Assembly: GCA_900478215.1 (NCBI GenBank)
Contig: LS483478.1
Coordinates: 620,001-684,000 of the forward strand
Reading direction: 5' to 3'
Length of the DNA stretch: 64,000 bases
Source: Salmonella enterica subsp. houtenae serovar Houten
GTDB taxonomy: Bacteria; Pseudomonadota; Gammaproteobacteria; Enterobacterales; Enterobacteriaceae
Made by a program: the position numbers and the translations under genes. The notes beneath the pieces were generated by a model. That model was not told where the DNA came from. It did not search any database and worked only from the letters and a program-made list of their open reading frames with translations. Below, piece by piece: positions 51,550-60,483 of this stretch; the first letter of the stretch is position 1; each line of letters opens with the position of its first letter.

Positions 51550-53022
51550 TTACTTAGCCAGCGCTTCTACCGTGGCCTTCGCGCCGTTCTGCAATAGCTG
51601 TTGGTAAGCGTCGGTAATGGCTTGCACAAATTCGCGGTTCTGCGGCAGGTCGTTACCAAAGATAGACTCGATGGCTAATAACCCGCGTACGCGTTCTTCC
51701 GGCGTCTGATATTGCTGATGAATCGCCTGATACTGCGCGAGCAGGGGATCGACGACATCAATGGTTTTACCTTGTTCATCCACACCGCCGACGTAACGCA
51801 TCCATCCGGCGACGCCCAGCGTCAGGCGGCGATAGTCATCGCCCTGTTGCAAGTGCAGACGTACCGGGTCCAACAGACGCTGCGGCAGTTTCTGACTGCC
51901 ATCCATCGCGATCTGCCAGGTGCGGTGTTTCAACGAGGGGTTAGTAAAACGCGTAATCAACAAATTTGCATATTCTTCCAGATCGGTGCCTTCCGGCATT
52001 GACAACGTCGGCGCTTGTTCATCAAGCATCAGCGCGAGCGCCGCGCGACGGTAAGCCGGGTTGGTCATGGTATCGGCGATAGTGTCATACCCACCGAGAT
52101 AACCCAGATAGGCGAGGAAAGAGTGACTGCCGTTAAGCATACGCAGCTTCATCATTTCAAACGGTACGACGTCTGCAACGAATTGCGCGCCGACGGTGTC
52201 CCAATCCGGGCGACCATTTACAAAGTTATCTTCGATGACCCACTGGCGAAAGGGTTCGCAGGCGATAGCGCAGGGATCATAAACGCCCAACTGGTCGGCA
52301 ACCAGTTGTAGCGTCTCTTCGGTTGCTGCCGGAACAATGCGGTCAACCATGGTGCAGGGGAAGGTCACATTGTCGGCAATCCATGCGGCAAGGGCGGCAT
52401 CGCGAGCTTTCGCCAGACCGAGGACGGCAGCCTTCGCGACGTGACCATTCTCGCGCACGTTATCGCACGACAGCACGGTAAAGGCTTTCAGTCCTTTCTC
52501 CCGGCGCATGTTTAGCGCTTCGACAATATAGCCAATGGCGGATTTAGGTTGCTGTGGATGGGCAAGATCGTTTTGGATCAGCGGGTTATTGACATCAAGC
52601 TCGCCGCTGGCGGGGTCGGTGCAGTAGCCTTTTTCGGTCACGGTTAAGGAGACGATCGCGGTTTCCGGGCGCGCCATTGCCGCCAGAATCCCTGCATGAC
52701 CGTCGAATTCAGGATGCAGCGCTTCTTTCATTGAGCCGATAATTTTCAGTTCGGTGCTTTCTGCGCCGCGTTCTGCAACGGTGTACAGCAGATTTTGCGC
52801 TTTCAGGTTCGCGATCAACCGCGCGTCGTTACCCGGCATCAGGTTCACTTCACAAATGCCCCAGTCGCTGTCGCTCTTTTCCAGTAGATGATGGGTAAAG
52901 AGCGCCTGGTGCGCGCGGTGAAACGCGCCGCAGCCCAGATGCACAATACGGGATACCAGACGTGATTTGTCCCAGTTTGGGCGGGCGACGGAAACCTGGG
53001 CGGTGGCGATATTCTGTTCCAT
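51550..53022 (-). CDS. uxuB: D-mannonate oxidoreductase (fructuronate reductase)
   Basis: 490-residue mannitol-dehydrogenase-family enzyme that reduces D-fructuronate to D-mannonate with NADH. The N-terminal HLGCGAFHRAHQALFTHHLL (about 28-47) binds NAD. The catalytic Lys lies in the C-terminal domain motif MKLRMLNGSHSFLAYLG. It lies between uxuA and uxaC on the same strand, 110 bp below uxuA. UxuB and the tagaturonate reductase UxaB are paralogues; adjacency to uxuA supports UxuB. Confidence 0.94.
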   Translation of the reverse strand: MEQNIATAQVSVARPNWDKSRLVSRIVHLGCGAFHRAHQALFTHHLLEKSDSDWGICEVNLMPGNDARLIANLKAQNLLYTVAERGAESTELKIIGSMKEALHPEFDGHAGILAAMARPETAIVSLTVTEKGYCTDPASGELDVNNPLIQNDLAHPQQPKSAIGYIVEALNMRREKGLKAFTVLSCDNVRENGHVAKAAVLGLAKARDAALAAWIADNVTFPCTMVDRIVPAATEETLQLVADQLGVYDPCAIACEPFRQWVIEDNFVNGRPDWDTVGAQFVADVVPFEMMKLRMLNGSHSFLAYLGYLGGYDTIADTMTNPAYRRAALALMLDEQAPTLSMPEGTDLEEYANLLITRFTNPSLKHRTWQIAMDGSQKLPQRLLDPVRLHLQQGDDYRRLTLGVAGWMRYVGGVDEQGKTIDVVDPLLAQYQAIHQQYQTPEERVRGLLAIESIFGNDLPQNREFVQAITDAYQQLLQNGAKATVEALAK

Positions 53023-53132
53023 TGCAAACTCCTGTCATTCGACGTCTTCGCCCACGATCTCCGGGGCGAGGCATATTGCTATTGCATTGAGTAGGGGAAA
53101 TCGCATGACGCGTCACGCCATGCGAGAGAAGG

Positions 53133-54317
53133 TTATTTGCTAAAGAAAGCGCGCTGGATAGCCAGTTCGACACCGCGAACTTCCGCAAGCCCTTTCAGAC
53201 GGCCAATGGCGGAATAACCCGGATTCGTTTTCTTCTTCAGATCGTCCAGCATCTGATGGCCGTGGTCCGGGCGCATCGGGATCAGATCGTCGCTACCTTC
53301 GGCTTTACGACGGTGCTCTTCTTCCACAATCGCTTTAACGACTTCATACATATCCACATCGCCGTGTAAATGGGCGGCTTCGTGGAAGGTCTTCGGATTC
53401 TCTTCGCGCAGCGTAGAGCGCAGATGCGTAAAGTAGATGCGCGGACCAAATTGTTTGATCATATCAACCAGATCGTTGTCGGCGCGTACGCCGTAAGATC
53501 CGGTACACATGGTGAAACCGTTCGCCATGCTATTGACGGTTTCCACCATCCATTGCATGTCTTCAATAGTAGAGACAATGCGCGGCAGGCCGAGAATAGG
53601 GCGCGGCGGATCGTCAGGGTGAACGGCCATACGCACGCCAACCTCGTCGGCAACTGGAATAATGGCTTTCAGGAAATAGGCAAAATGTTCACGCAGTTTT
53701 GCTTTATCGATATCTTTATACGTCGCCAGGTGTTGACGGAACTGATCCAGCGTATAACCTTCTTCCGCGCCAGGTAAACCGGCAATAATGTTGCGGGTCA
53801 GACGTGCTTTGTCTTCCTCGCTCATGGTGGCGAAACGCTGATCTGCCTGAGCAATCTCTTCTGCCGTATAGTCGGCTTCTGCTCCCGGACGCTTCAGGAT
53901 GTGCAGTTCGAACGCGGCGAACTCAATCTGGTCAAAACGCAACGCTTTTGAACCATCCGGCAATACGTATTCCAGATCCGTACGTGTCCAGTCCAGCACT
54001 GGCATAAAGTTATAGCAAACCGTGTAGATACCGCATTGCGCCAGATTACGCAGCGTTTGCTGGTAGTTTTTGATCCACAAATCGTACTGACCGGTGTGGG
54101 TTTTGATGTCCTCGTGGATAGGTACGCTCTCTACCACAGACCACTCCAGACCCGCTTCTTCAACGATAGCTTTACGTTTCTGGATCTCGTCTACCGACCA
54201 AATTTCTCCATTCGGGATATGGTGTAACGCTGTTACCACGCCGGTTGCGCCAGCCTGGCGTACATCTGACAGCGTTACCGGGTCGTTAGGTCCGTACCAG
54301 CGCCAGGTTTGTTTCAT
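53133..54317 (-). CDS. uxuA: Mannonate dehydratase
   Basis: 394-residue TIM-barrel enzyme that dehydrates D-mannonate to 2-keto-3-deoxygluconate. The N-terminus MKQTWRWYGPNDPVTLSDVRQAG, GVRMAVHPDDPPRPILGLPRIVS and the late MRPDHGHQM metal motif are all as in E. coli UxuA. The frame is open to 54362, but ATG 54317 gives the family length, with SD GAGGAAAC ahead. First gene of uxuA-uxuB-uxaC, divergent from the hexuronate transporter. Confidence 0.96.
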   Translation of the reverse strand: MKQTWRWYGPNDPVTLSDVRQAGATGVVTALHHIPNGEIWSVDEIQKRKAIVEEAGLEWSVVESVPIHEDIKTHTGQYDLWIKNYQQTLRNLAQCGIYTVCYNFMPVLDWTRTDLEYVLPDGSKALRFDQIEFAAFELHILKRPGAEADYTAEEIAQADQRFATMSEEDKARLTRNIIAGLPGAEEGYTLDQFRQHLATYKDIDKAKLREHFAYFLKAIIPVADEVGVRMAVHPDDPPRPILGLPRIVSTIEDMQWMVETVNSMANGFTMCTGSYGVRADNDLVDMIKQFGPRIYFTHLRSTLREENPKTFHEAAHLHGDVDMYEVVKAIVEEEHRRKAEGSDDLIPMRPDHGHQMLDDLKKKTNPGYSAIGRLKGLAEVRGVELAIQRAFFSK

Positions 54318-54450
54318 ATCTCGTTTCCTCTTCTTGCGATAACGTCTTCGTGGTTGACCCATTGCCAGCCAACATCGAAATGTGCTTTGTAAAACCCGTT
54401 CTGGCCCCTAAATTCAACCAAAATTTTTCTCATGTCAACCTTATTATTTA

Positions 54451-54466
54451 AATTGGCTAACCAAAT
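54451..54466. promoter_or_regulatory. ExuR/UxuR-type operator proximal to uxuA
   Basis: AATTGGCTAACCAAAT matches the hexuronate regulator consensus AAATTGGTATACCAATTT in both half-sites (TTGG and CCAA with a 3-base centre difference). It is about 135 bp upstream of uxuA. Confidence 0.6.
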
Positions 54467-54638
54467 CACAAATATCATTATTTATGGTCTGCCAATTTTA
54501 TTTGTTTGATCTGCGTCAATTTTTGCTGGGTAAAAAGCATTCACCATTCAACTTGAAATGAGCTGATGTATTTGTTTCAAAAATATTAAGGGCGGGAGTT
54601 GCCGCCAGATTTTGACCGGTCCGGATGAGAAAATATTG

Positions 54639-54652
54639 ATTGGTCAACCAAT
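54639..54652. promoter_or_regulatory. ExuR/UxuR-type operator proximal to the transporter gene
   Basis: ATTGGTCAACCAAT is a perfect 6-bp inverted repeat around CA and a strong match to the ExuR/UxuR consensus core ATTGGTATACCAAT. It lies 71 bp upstream of the transporter ATG. Confidence 0.7.
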
Positions 54653-54722
54653 TTGTGTGATTTCAGTTTTCCCGCTACAGGTCAGACGGCGCGGAGATAA
54701 TGTTTTTTAACGAGGCTTTATC

Positions 54723-56027
54723 ATGAAGATGACAAAATTAAGATGGTGGATTATCGGCCTGGTCTGCGTAGGGACCATCGTAAACTACCTGTCCCGTAGC
54801 TCGCTTAGCGTCGCGGCGCCAGCGATGATGAAAGAACTCCATTTTGATGAGCAACAATACTCCTGGGTGGTGAGCGCCTTCCAGCTTTGTTACACCATTG
54901 CGCAGCCGATCACCGGCTATTTGATGGATGTCATCGGACTAAAAATCGGCTTCTTTATCTTTGCGTTGTTGTGGTCGCTGATCAATATGGCGCACGCGCT
55001 GGCCGGCGGCTGGATAAGCCTGGCATTTCTGCGTGGTCTGATGGGGCTGACCGAGGCGTCGGCGATTCCTGCCGGGATTAAAGCCAGCGCCGAATGGTTC
55101 CCGACGAAAGAACGTGGTATTGCGGGTGGCTTGTTTAATATTGGCACCTCGATTGGCGCGATGCTGGCGCCGCCGCTGGTGGTCTGGGCGATGCTGACTT
55201 TTGCTGATAGCGGCATCGGTACTGAAATGGCGTTTGTGATTACCGGTGGGATCGGCGTGCTGTTCGCCATCACCTGGTTCCTGATTTATAACTCGCCAAA
55301 CAAACACCCGTGGATCACCCACAAAGAGCTGCGTTATATCGAAGACGGCCAGGAAAGCTATCTCCAGGATGACAACAAAAAACCGGCTGTTAAAGAGATC
55401 GTTAAAAAGCGTAATTTCTGGGCGTTGGCGATCACCCGTTTTCTGGCTGACCCGGCATGGGGAACGCTGAGTTTCTGGATGCCGCTGTATCTAATTAACG
55501 TGATGCATCTGCCGTTAAAAGAGATCGCCATGTTTGCCTGGCTTCCGTTCCTGGCGGCGGACTTTGGCTGCGTTGCAGGCGGTTTCTTGGCGAAGTTCTT
55601 CATGGAAAAGATGCATATGACCACGATCAATGCGCGTCGTTGTAGCTTTACCATCGGCGCTATTTTGATGATTTCGATCGGTTTTGTCAGCATTACGACT
55701 AACCCATATGTCGCCATTGCATTGATGAGTATTGGCGGTTTTGCGCACCAGACGCTTTCTACTGTCGTCATTACCATGAGCGCTGACCTGTTCAAGAAAA
55801 ATGAGGTCGCGACGGTTGCGGGTCTGGCAGGATCTGCGGCATGGCTGGGACAGTTAAGTTTCAACCTGTTTATGGGGGCGTTGGTCGCTATTATCGGTTA
55901 CGGCCCATTCTTCATTGCACTAAGTCTGTTCGATATTATCGGCGCCATCATTCTGTGGGTACTGATTAAAGATCCAGAAAAGCGCCACCCCCCAATGACG
56001 GAGCAGCCGCTGGCGTCTCACCGCTAA
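54723..56027 (+). CDS. MFS hexuronate transporter (ACS family, ExuT-like)
   Basis: 434-residue anion:cation symporter of the major facilitator superfamily with 12 predicted helices. MFS/ACS signatures are RWWIIGLVCVGTIVNYLSRSSLSVAAPAM-type N-terminal helix (SRSSLSVAAP), FLRGLMGLTEASAIPAGIKASAEWFP and GGLFNIGTSIGAMLAPPL. Predicted function is proton-driven uptake of glucuronate, galacturonate or related aldohexuronates. It is divergent from uxuA and shares an ExuR/UxuR-type operator region, supporting the substrate class. It could be an ExuT paralogue rather than ExuT itself. Confidence 0.9.
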   Translation: MKMTKLRWWIIGLVCVGTIVNYLSRSSLSVAAPAMMKELHFDEQQYSWVVSAFQLCYTIAQPITGYLMDVIGLKIGFFIFALLWSLINMAHALAGGWISLAFLRGLMGLTEASAIPAGIKASAEWFPTKERGIAGGLFNIGTSIGAMLAPPLVVWAMLTFADSGIGTEMAFVITGGIGVLFAITWFLIYNSPNKHPWITHKELRYIEDGQESYLQDDNKKPAVKEIVKKRNFWALAITRFLADPAWGTLSFWMPLYLINVMHLPLKEIAMFAWLPFLAADFGCVAGGFLAKFFMEKMHMTTINARRCSFTIGAILMISIGFVSITTNPYVAIALMSIGGFAHQTLSTVVITMSADLFKKNEVATVAGLAGSAAWLGQLSFNLFMGALVAIIGYGPFFIALSLFDIIGAIILWVLIKDPEKRHPPMTEQPLASHR

Positions 56028-56043
56028 AGCTGTCTCGGTTTCA

Positions 56044-56106
56044 CAGGCCTGATAAGCGAAGCGCTACCAGGCTCTAACGGCCGCCTTCGGGTGGCCGTCT
56101 TCATCT
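56044..56106 (+). terminator. REP-like repeat and terminator after the hexuronate transporter
   Basis: GCCTGATAAGCG/CGCTACCAGGC (56047-56073) is REP-like. The hairpin ACGGCCGCC-TTCG-GGTGGCCGT (56077-56098), with one mismatch, is followed by the T-containing CTTCATCTT. Confidence 0.7.
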
Positions 56107-56300
56107 TACCTGAGCATCAAATCACACTGGATGCTCATTTTCACATCCTCGTAATTCAGGCGATCGCCCTGCGCGCTGCAGTTACGTTTTTCGCGCCCTT
56201 TATCTGTGGTAAGAAAAATGTTTATGCCCTCTGGCGGCCCATCTGCAATACGATAATTTATGGCCCCCAGCGGCCCCAATCCCTTAATTTGAATAGAGCG
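56106..56300 (-). pseudogene. Possible remnant of a coding sequence
   Basis: An open frame on the minus strand, from a TAA boundary above 56300 to a TAA at 56106-56108, with no ATG or SD suited to a complete gene. The 64 codons read protein-like: GLGPLGAINYRIADGPPEG, then Ile-Asn-Ile-Phe-Leu-Thr-Thr-Asp-Lys, and ending Ser-Ile-Gln-Cys-Asp-Leu-Met-Leu-Arg. I do not recognise the family. It could be the 3' fragment of a deleted gene, or chance. Confidence 0.3.
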
Positions 56301-56574
56301 TTATCATTTAGTTTGCCTGATTATTTTCAGATGCTGAAAATAATATTGTGGTAAGGGTTATTTCTTTGGCCATATTTTTTATTGACTTCTGATGCGCTGC
56401 GAACATTGATAACACACTCGTTATCTAAATAAAGGTTAAATACTTGTGCTCTTTACGCCATGAATTTTGCGCAGCTTCACAAAAAAATGGTATGGCGTTG
56501 AAATGGTTATTCCATAACATTCCCCATACACTATACGTTAAATTGAGTTTAAATTTCATGTCGGGGATATCACG
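56301..56574. other. A/T-rich promoter region of the nitrilase-deacetylase unit
   Basis: About 270 bp with low GC and no convincing gene. Promoter-like hexamers occur (TTGACT at 56379-56384; TTGAAA near 56498). The end provides GGGGATATCACG before ATG 56575. A short ORF starting at 56444 lacks an SD and is not supported. Confidence 0.4.
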
Positions 56575-57453
56575 ATGGCACGTAATTTTACTGTTTCAGC
56601 CTGTCAGTATATTGTTACTGAAATAAACAATTTTGAAGATTTCATAATAAAAGTAAGAGCATTCCTTAATAAAAGTAAGGGCGCTGATATCGTTATCTTC
56701 CCGGAGCTGTTTACCATTGAATTATTTACATTATTAAAAAAATGGCAAGAAAGACCAATTTCACATCTTATTTTAATTGATCAGTTCACAAATGCCTATA
56801 AGCATCTTTTTCAACAGGAAGCGAAAGAAAGAGGGCAGTTTATCGTTGCTGGTTCTCATCTGGAGCAGACTGGAGCTGATCGGTATGAAAATGTTGCGCA
56901 TATATGGGGACCCGATGGTGAACATTATTCCCACAGTAAGACGCATATCTTTCCGGCTGAACATGGATGGTATACTCGGGAAGGCGATAAAATGGCTGTT
57001 TTTCAATTGCCGTTTGCCAGGGTGGGTTTTAATATTTGTTATGAAGCAGAAATCCCGGAGTGTGCCGCAACACTGGCAGAACAGGGCGTAGAATTAATTT
57101 TAACGCCTTCCGCCACGTTTACTGAACAGGGGTTTTGGCGAGTCAGGCATTGTTGTCATTCACGTTGTATTGAAAATCAACTTTATCTTGTCCACTGTTG
57201 CCTGGGCGGAAATCCTGGCGGACCATTGCCTGGTTGCTGGGCCCGAAGTTCAATTTTAAGTCCCTGTGATGTCGTATGGAAAAGTCCTGAAGGTATTATC
57301 GCAGAGGCGCACGTCAATAAAGAGGATGTCATTTTAGGAGAGATTAACCTCGACGTTCTATATGAAAATAGACTTGAGGGGGCAGCAACAACGTTCAAGG
57401 ACCGACGCAGAAAAGCTGGCATATATAATATCTGGCCATCACATATTAAATAG
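56575..57453 (+). CDS. Nitrilase-superfamily amidohydrolase
   Basis: 292-residue carbon-nitrogen hydrolase. The Glu-Lys-Cys triad is complete: Glu44 (IFPELF), Lys122 (HSKTHIF) and Cys155 (FNICYEAEIPE). Subfamily features are GSHLEQTGADRYENVAHI and a Cys-rich region near 190-225 (RHCCHSRCIENQ, HCCLGG, PGCW). Likely an amidase acting on a linear amide or carbamoyl compound; the substrate is unknown. It lies 38 bp upstream of a NodB-family deacetylase and is probably co-transcribed. Lower GC than flanking genes. Confidence 0.85.
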   Translation: MARNFTVSACQYIVTEINNFEDFIIKVRAFLNKSKGADIVIFPELFTIELFTLLKKWQERPISHLILIDQFTNAYKHLFQQEAKERGQFIVAGSHLEQTGADRYENVAHIWGPDGEHYSHSKTHIFPAEHGWYTREGDKMAVFQLPFARVGFNICYEAEIPECAATLAEQGVELILTPSATFTEQGFWRVRHCCHSRCIENQLYLVHCCLGGNPGGPLPGCWARSSILSPCDVVWKSPEGIIAEAHVNKEDVILGEINLDVLYENRLEGAATTFKDRRRKAGIYNIWPSHIK

Positions 57454-57491
57454 CAGAATGTGTCCCTTTTATATATTAACTGGAGGTTGTT

Positions 57492-58415
57492 ATGGGATAT
57501 TTAAAATTACCTGAAGGTAAAAGGATCGCGGTTAATCTTGGTGTCGATGTAGATGCCCAATCTTTATGGCTTGGCGGATTTAATCGACCGTCGCCATCCT
57601 TTATGTCACGTGGCGAGTTTGGCGCGCAAGTTGGCGTACCGAGGCTTCTGAAATTGTTCAAAGAAAATAATATTAGAACCACCTTTTTTATTCCCGGACA
57701 CTCTGTCGATACCTTCCCGGAAATCAGTAAAGCGATTTTTGATGCCGGGCATGAAATCGCTCACCATGGCTACTACCATGAAAACCCGACGCTGGTGAAC
57801 CGTGACACAGAACGCCGGCTGATGGATCTGGCATTCGCCTGTTATAAAAGACATTTCGGCATACGTCCTGCGGGATACCGTTCTCCCTACTGGGATTATA
57901 GCGAGAATACGTTGGATCTGCTGGAGGAGGCTGGTTTTATATATGACAGTAGCCTGATGGCGAGAGATCTTGTGCCTTACCATCCTCAACGTTGGCAGGT
58001 TAATTGGGAGACGGGAAATGTCGCAGGCCCAGCCAGCGCGATTCTGGAAATTCCTGTCAGTTGGTATCTGGATGATTTTCCCGCACTGGCGTATACCGGC
58101 AATCAGGAGGGGATGAGCGATACTGATGGTGTTCTGCGACGCTGGAAGGATATTTTTACCTATGCTTATAACCACCAGGAAAACGGTTTATATGCCATGG
58201 CCCTTCATCCGCAGATAATTGGTCATGGGCATCATATGCTGATGTTGTCACGTTTGATTGAACATATTAAAGGACATGATGGCGTATGGTTTGCAACCTG
58301 TGAGGAGATCGCCCGTGCGTGGGTGGATGACGAAGAGGATCGTCAAAAAATGCTCCGTCCTGATGTTCGTGGCGTAGCGCCGGTTCCGGATGATTATGGC
58401 TGGCCTGATAAATGA
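57492..58415 (+). CDS. NodB-family polysaccharide deacetylase-like hydrolase
   Basis: 307 residues, no signal peptide, so cytoplasmic. The NodB metal motifs are present: Asp-Val-Asp (VNLGVDVDAQ, about 14-23), His-x3-4-His in HEIAHHGYYHENPTL and RSPYWDYS. Layout resembles the HP0310/PuuE (allantoinase) branch of the superfamily, in which members cleave cyclic or linear amide bonds of small molecules rather than polysaccharide. SD TGGAGG is 7 bases before ATG 57492. Its partner is the amidohydrolase upstream, suggesting a two-step C-N bond hydrolysis. Confidence 0.83.
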   Translation: MGYLKLPEGKRIAVNLGVDVDAQSLWLGGFNRPSPSFMSRGEFGAQVGVPRLLKLFKENNIRTTFFIPGHSVDTFPEISKAIFDAGHEIAHHGYYHENPTLVNRDTERRLMDLAFACYKRHFGIRPAGYRSPYWDYSENTLDLLEEAGFIYDSSLMARDLVPYHPQRWQVNWETGNVAGPASAILEIPVSWYLDDFPALAYTGNQEGMSDTDGVLRRWKDIFTYAYNHQENGLYAMALHPQIIGHGHHMLMLSRLIEHIKGHDGVWFATCEEIARAWVDDEEDRQKMLRPDVRGVAPVPDDYGWPDK

Positions 58416-58964
58416 TACCACATCATAACCAGGCTAATAATATCAGTCGGGTAATGGATTACCCGGACAGAAATCGTCTGTTTGTTCGCTCATTAATTAA
58501 TATTGTTCATAAGAAATGGCGGTGGTCCTGGCCGTAAAAAATCATTTTTATTTCTGTCAAAATGCTAGTTAACTAGAATGGTTTTTTGATGTATTTTTTA
58601 TATGTAGCTGGTTGTTATTGTGAAATATTGATTTTTAAATCATGAAGCTGTGATGCAGGCACCAGGGATATTTTACGATAAAAGCGACTGAATAGAGAGC
58701 GGGAGTTTAGTATAACCTCAATTGTGTTTATCCTCTGCGGGTCAAAATAATCTATGACCTTACAGCCAACGGAATAATGTTCAGCAGACGCTGGCGCTGT
58801 ATCTGGAAACGATATAACAGAATGAACCTGTGCCGTTAAGACTGGAATAGCCTGCCTTTCGGCATGGCTATTCGGCCGACATCATTTTTCAGCGCATTAT
58901 TGACGCTAATAGAACATCGATTCGCTTACTATTGCTACGAGGACATATACCATTTTCATAATTG
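58416..58964. other. Intergenic region without a supported gene
   Basis: 549 bp between convergent units. A/T-rich at first (58490-58700). A hairpin with arms GAATAGCC (58845-58852) and GGCTATTC (58866-58873) and inner TGCC/GGCA pairing may end the deacetylase transcript; a TTTTTC run follows at about 58885. No ORF with start, SD and protein-like composition was found. Confidence 0.5.
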
Positions 58965-60449
58965 CTAATAACGGACTATTACAGATTTAAGCTCGGTATA
59001 GTCATCAATAAACGCACTGCCAAACTCGCGGCCAATGCCCGATCCTTTCATCCCTCCAAAGGGTACCGCTGGATCGAGAAAGGTATGCATATTGACCCAC
59101 ACCATTCCCGCATCAATATCCTCAGCGTAGCGTAATGCCTTACAAATATTTTCCGACCACACGCTTGCCGCAAGCCCGAATGGCGAAGCGTTGATATGCG
59201 AAAGCGCCTCTTTTTCATTCTGATAACCAATAAAACTGCAGACAGGGCCGAAGGTTTCCTCGTGCATCAGGGTACTATTTCCACTACGCACTTTTACCGC
59301 TGTCGGCTGTAAAAAGTACCCCTCGCCGGGCAAAGTTTCACCGCCGTAAACAATGGTATCCCCTTCCTCCCGTGCGTTTTGAATCAGACGCAACATTTTT
59401 TCAAGCTGAACCTGATTCGCCAGGGGGCCCATCATCGTTTTTTCATCTAAAGGCGATCCTGGCGCGATCTCTGATAACCGTTGTCTGAGGAGTGTCATTA
59501 CCGTCTCCAGTTTTTCCTGGGGCAGATAAAAACGCTCTGCGGCGGCGCAAATCTGTCCTTGATTCAGATAACCAGCTTCAAGAATACCGTTGACCATGGC
59601 TTGTGCAGTGAGATCATTGAGAAACAGCGCCGCATTTTTTCCCCCCAGTTCGAGTGTCACGCGTTTTCCTGCAGATAGTGCCGAACGCTGGACTTTCTCT
59701 CCTGTCGCAACTGAGCCTGTAAAACTGACTTTAGCGCAATCTGGATGCGCGATTAGCTGTTGCGCTATCTCACCGCCAACACCGTTTACCACGTTGAGCA
59801 CGCCATCAGGTAGACCCGCTTCTTTAGCCAGTTCAGCCACTCGCAGCAGTGTCAGCGGGGTATATTCGCTTGGTTTGATGACGATGGTACAGCCACATAC
59901 CAGCGCAGCGGCCAGTTTCCAGATAGCAATCATAATTGAGAAATTCCACGGCACGATACCGACTACCACCCCAATGGGTTGACGCTGGGTAAACGCCGTG
60001 TATCTCTCTTCCCCCATTGAGGGCAGTGAGACATCCAGCGTTTCACCAGTTATTTTTCCTGCCCAACCGGCAAAGTAACGCAGGAATGCCACTGACTGAT
60101 CGAGTTCAAGACCGCGCGATAGCATAATCGTTTTACCTGAACACACGCTTTCCAGTTGAGCTAACTCTTCGCGATGAGCAACAAGAGTATCAGCCAGTTT
60201 CAGCAGTAATGCGCCGCGTTGTAATGTTGGTATTTTACGCCAGACCTCAAACGCCTGTCTGGCGCTCTGCATAGCTTGTTCTGCCTGCGCAGGGGTTGCC
60301 GATGTAACTTCGGTGATAATTTTACCGGTGGCTGGGTTAGTGACCGTAAAGTTCGCGCCGTTCCCGGTCTGACGTTCACCTGCAATAAATTGCCCGTGTC
60401 GTTGGCGTAAAAAAGTGGTTACTTCGGCAAGTAATGTCACGTCGCTCAT
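58965..60449 (-). CDS. NAD-dependent aldehyde dehydrogenase, FeaB/PuuC-like
   Basis: 494-residue ALDH. Catalytic residues: Asn169 (VPWNFSIMI), Glu267 (TLELGGKN) and Cys301 (NQGQICAAAERF). N-terminal EVTTFLRQRHGQFIAGERQ and the C-terminal LKSVIVRY resemble phenylacetaldehyde dehydrogenase FeaB more than betaine or succinate-semialdehyde enzymes. It would oxidise the aldehyde made by an amine or amino-acid oxidase. Divergent from the FAD oxidoreductase at 60610, which could be the enzyme that produces its substrate. Confidence 0.88.
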   Translation of the reverse strand: MSDVTLLAEVTTFLRQRHGQFIAGERQTGNGANFTVTNPATGKIITEVTSATPAQAEQAMQSARQAFEVWRKIPTLQRGALLLKLADTLVAHREELAQLESVCSGKTIMLSRGLELDQSVAFLRYFAGWAGKITGETLDVSLPSMGEERYTAFTQRQPIGVVVGIVPWNFSIMIAIWKLAAALVCGCTIVIKPSEYTPLTLLRVAELAKEAGLPDGVLNVVNGVGGEIAQQLIAHPDCAKVSFTGSVATGEKVQRSALSAGKRVTLELGGKNAALFLNDLTAQAMVNGILEAGYLNQGQICAAAERFYLPQEKLETVMTLLRQRLSEIAPGSPLDEKTMMGPLANQVQLEKMLRLIQNAREEGDTIVYGGETLPGEGYFLQPTAVKVRSGNSTLMHEETFGPVCSFIGYQNEKEALSHINASPFGLAASVWSENICKALRYAEDIDAGMVWVNMHTFLDPAVPFGGMKGSGIGREFGSAFIDDYTELKSVIVRY

Positions 60450-60483
60450 CAGAGTGCCTGTTAGTCAGGAATATAAGTTTTTT

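Larger units (their letters stand above)
54318..54722. promoter_or_regulatory. Divergent control region uxuA / hexuronate transporter
   Basis: 405 bp with no ORF. It contains two palindromes of ExuR/UxuR type, AATTGGCTAACCAAA near 54451-54465 and ATTGGTCAACCAAT at 54639-54652, each near one of the diverging genes. Scattered TGTGA/TCACA half-sites (54656-54660, 54465-54469) hint at CRP but no full site is convincing. Confidence 0.65.
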
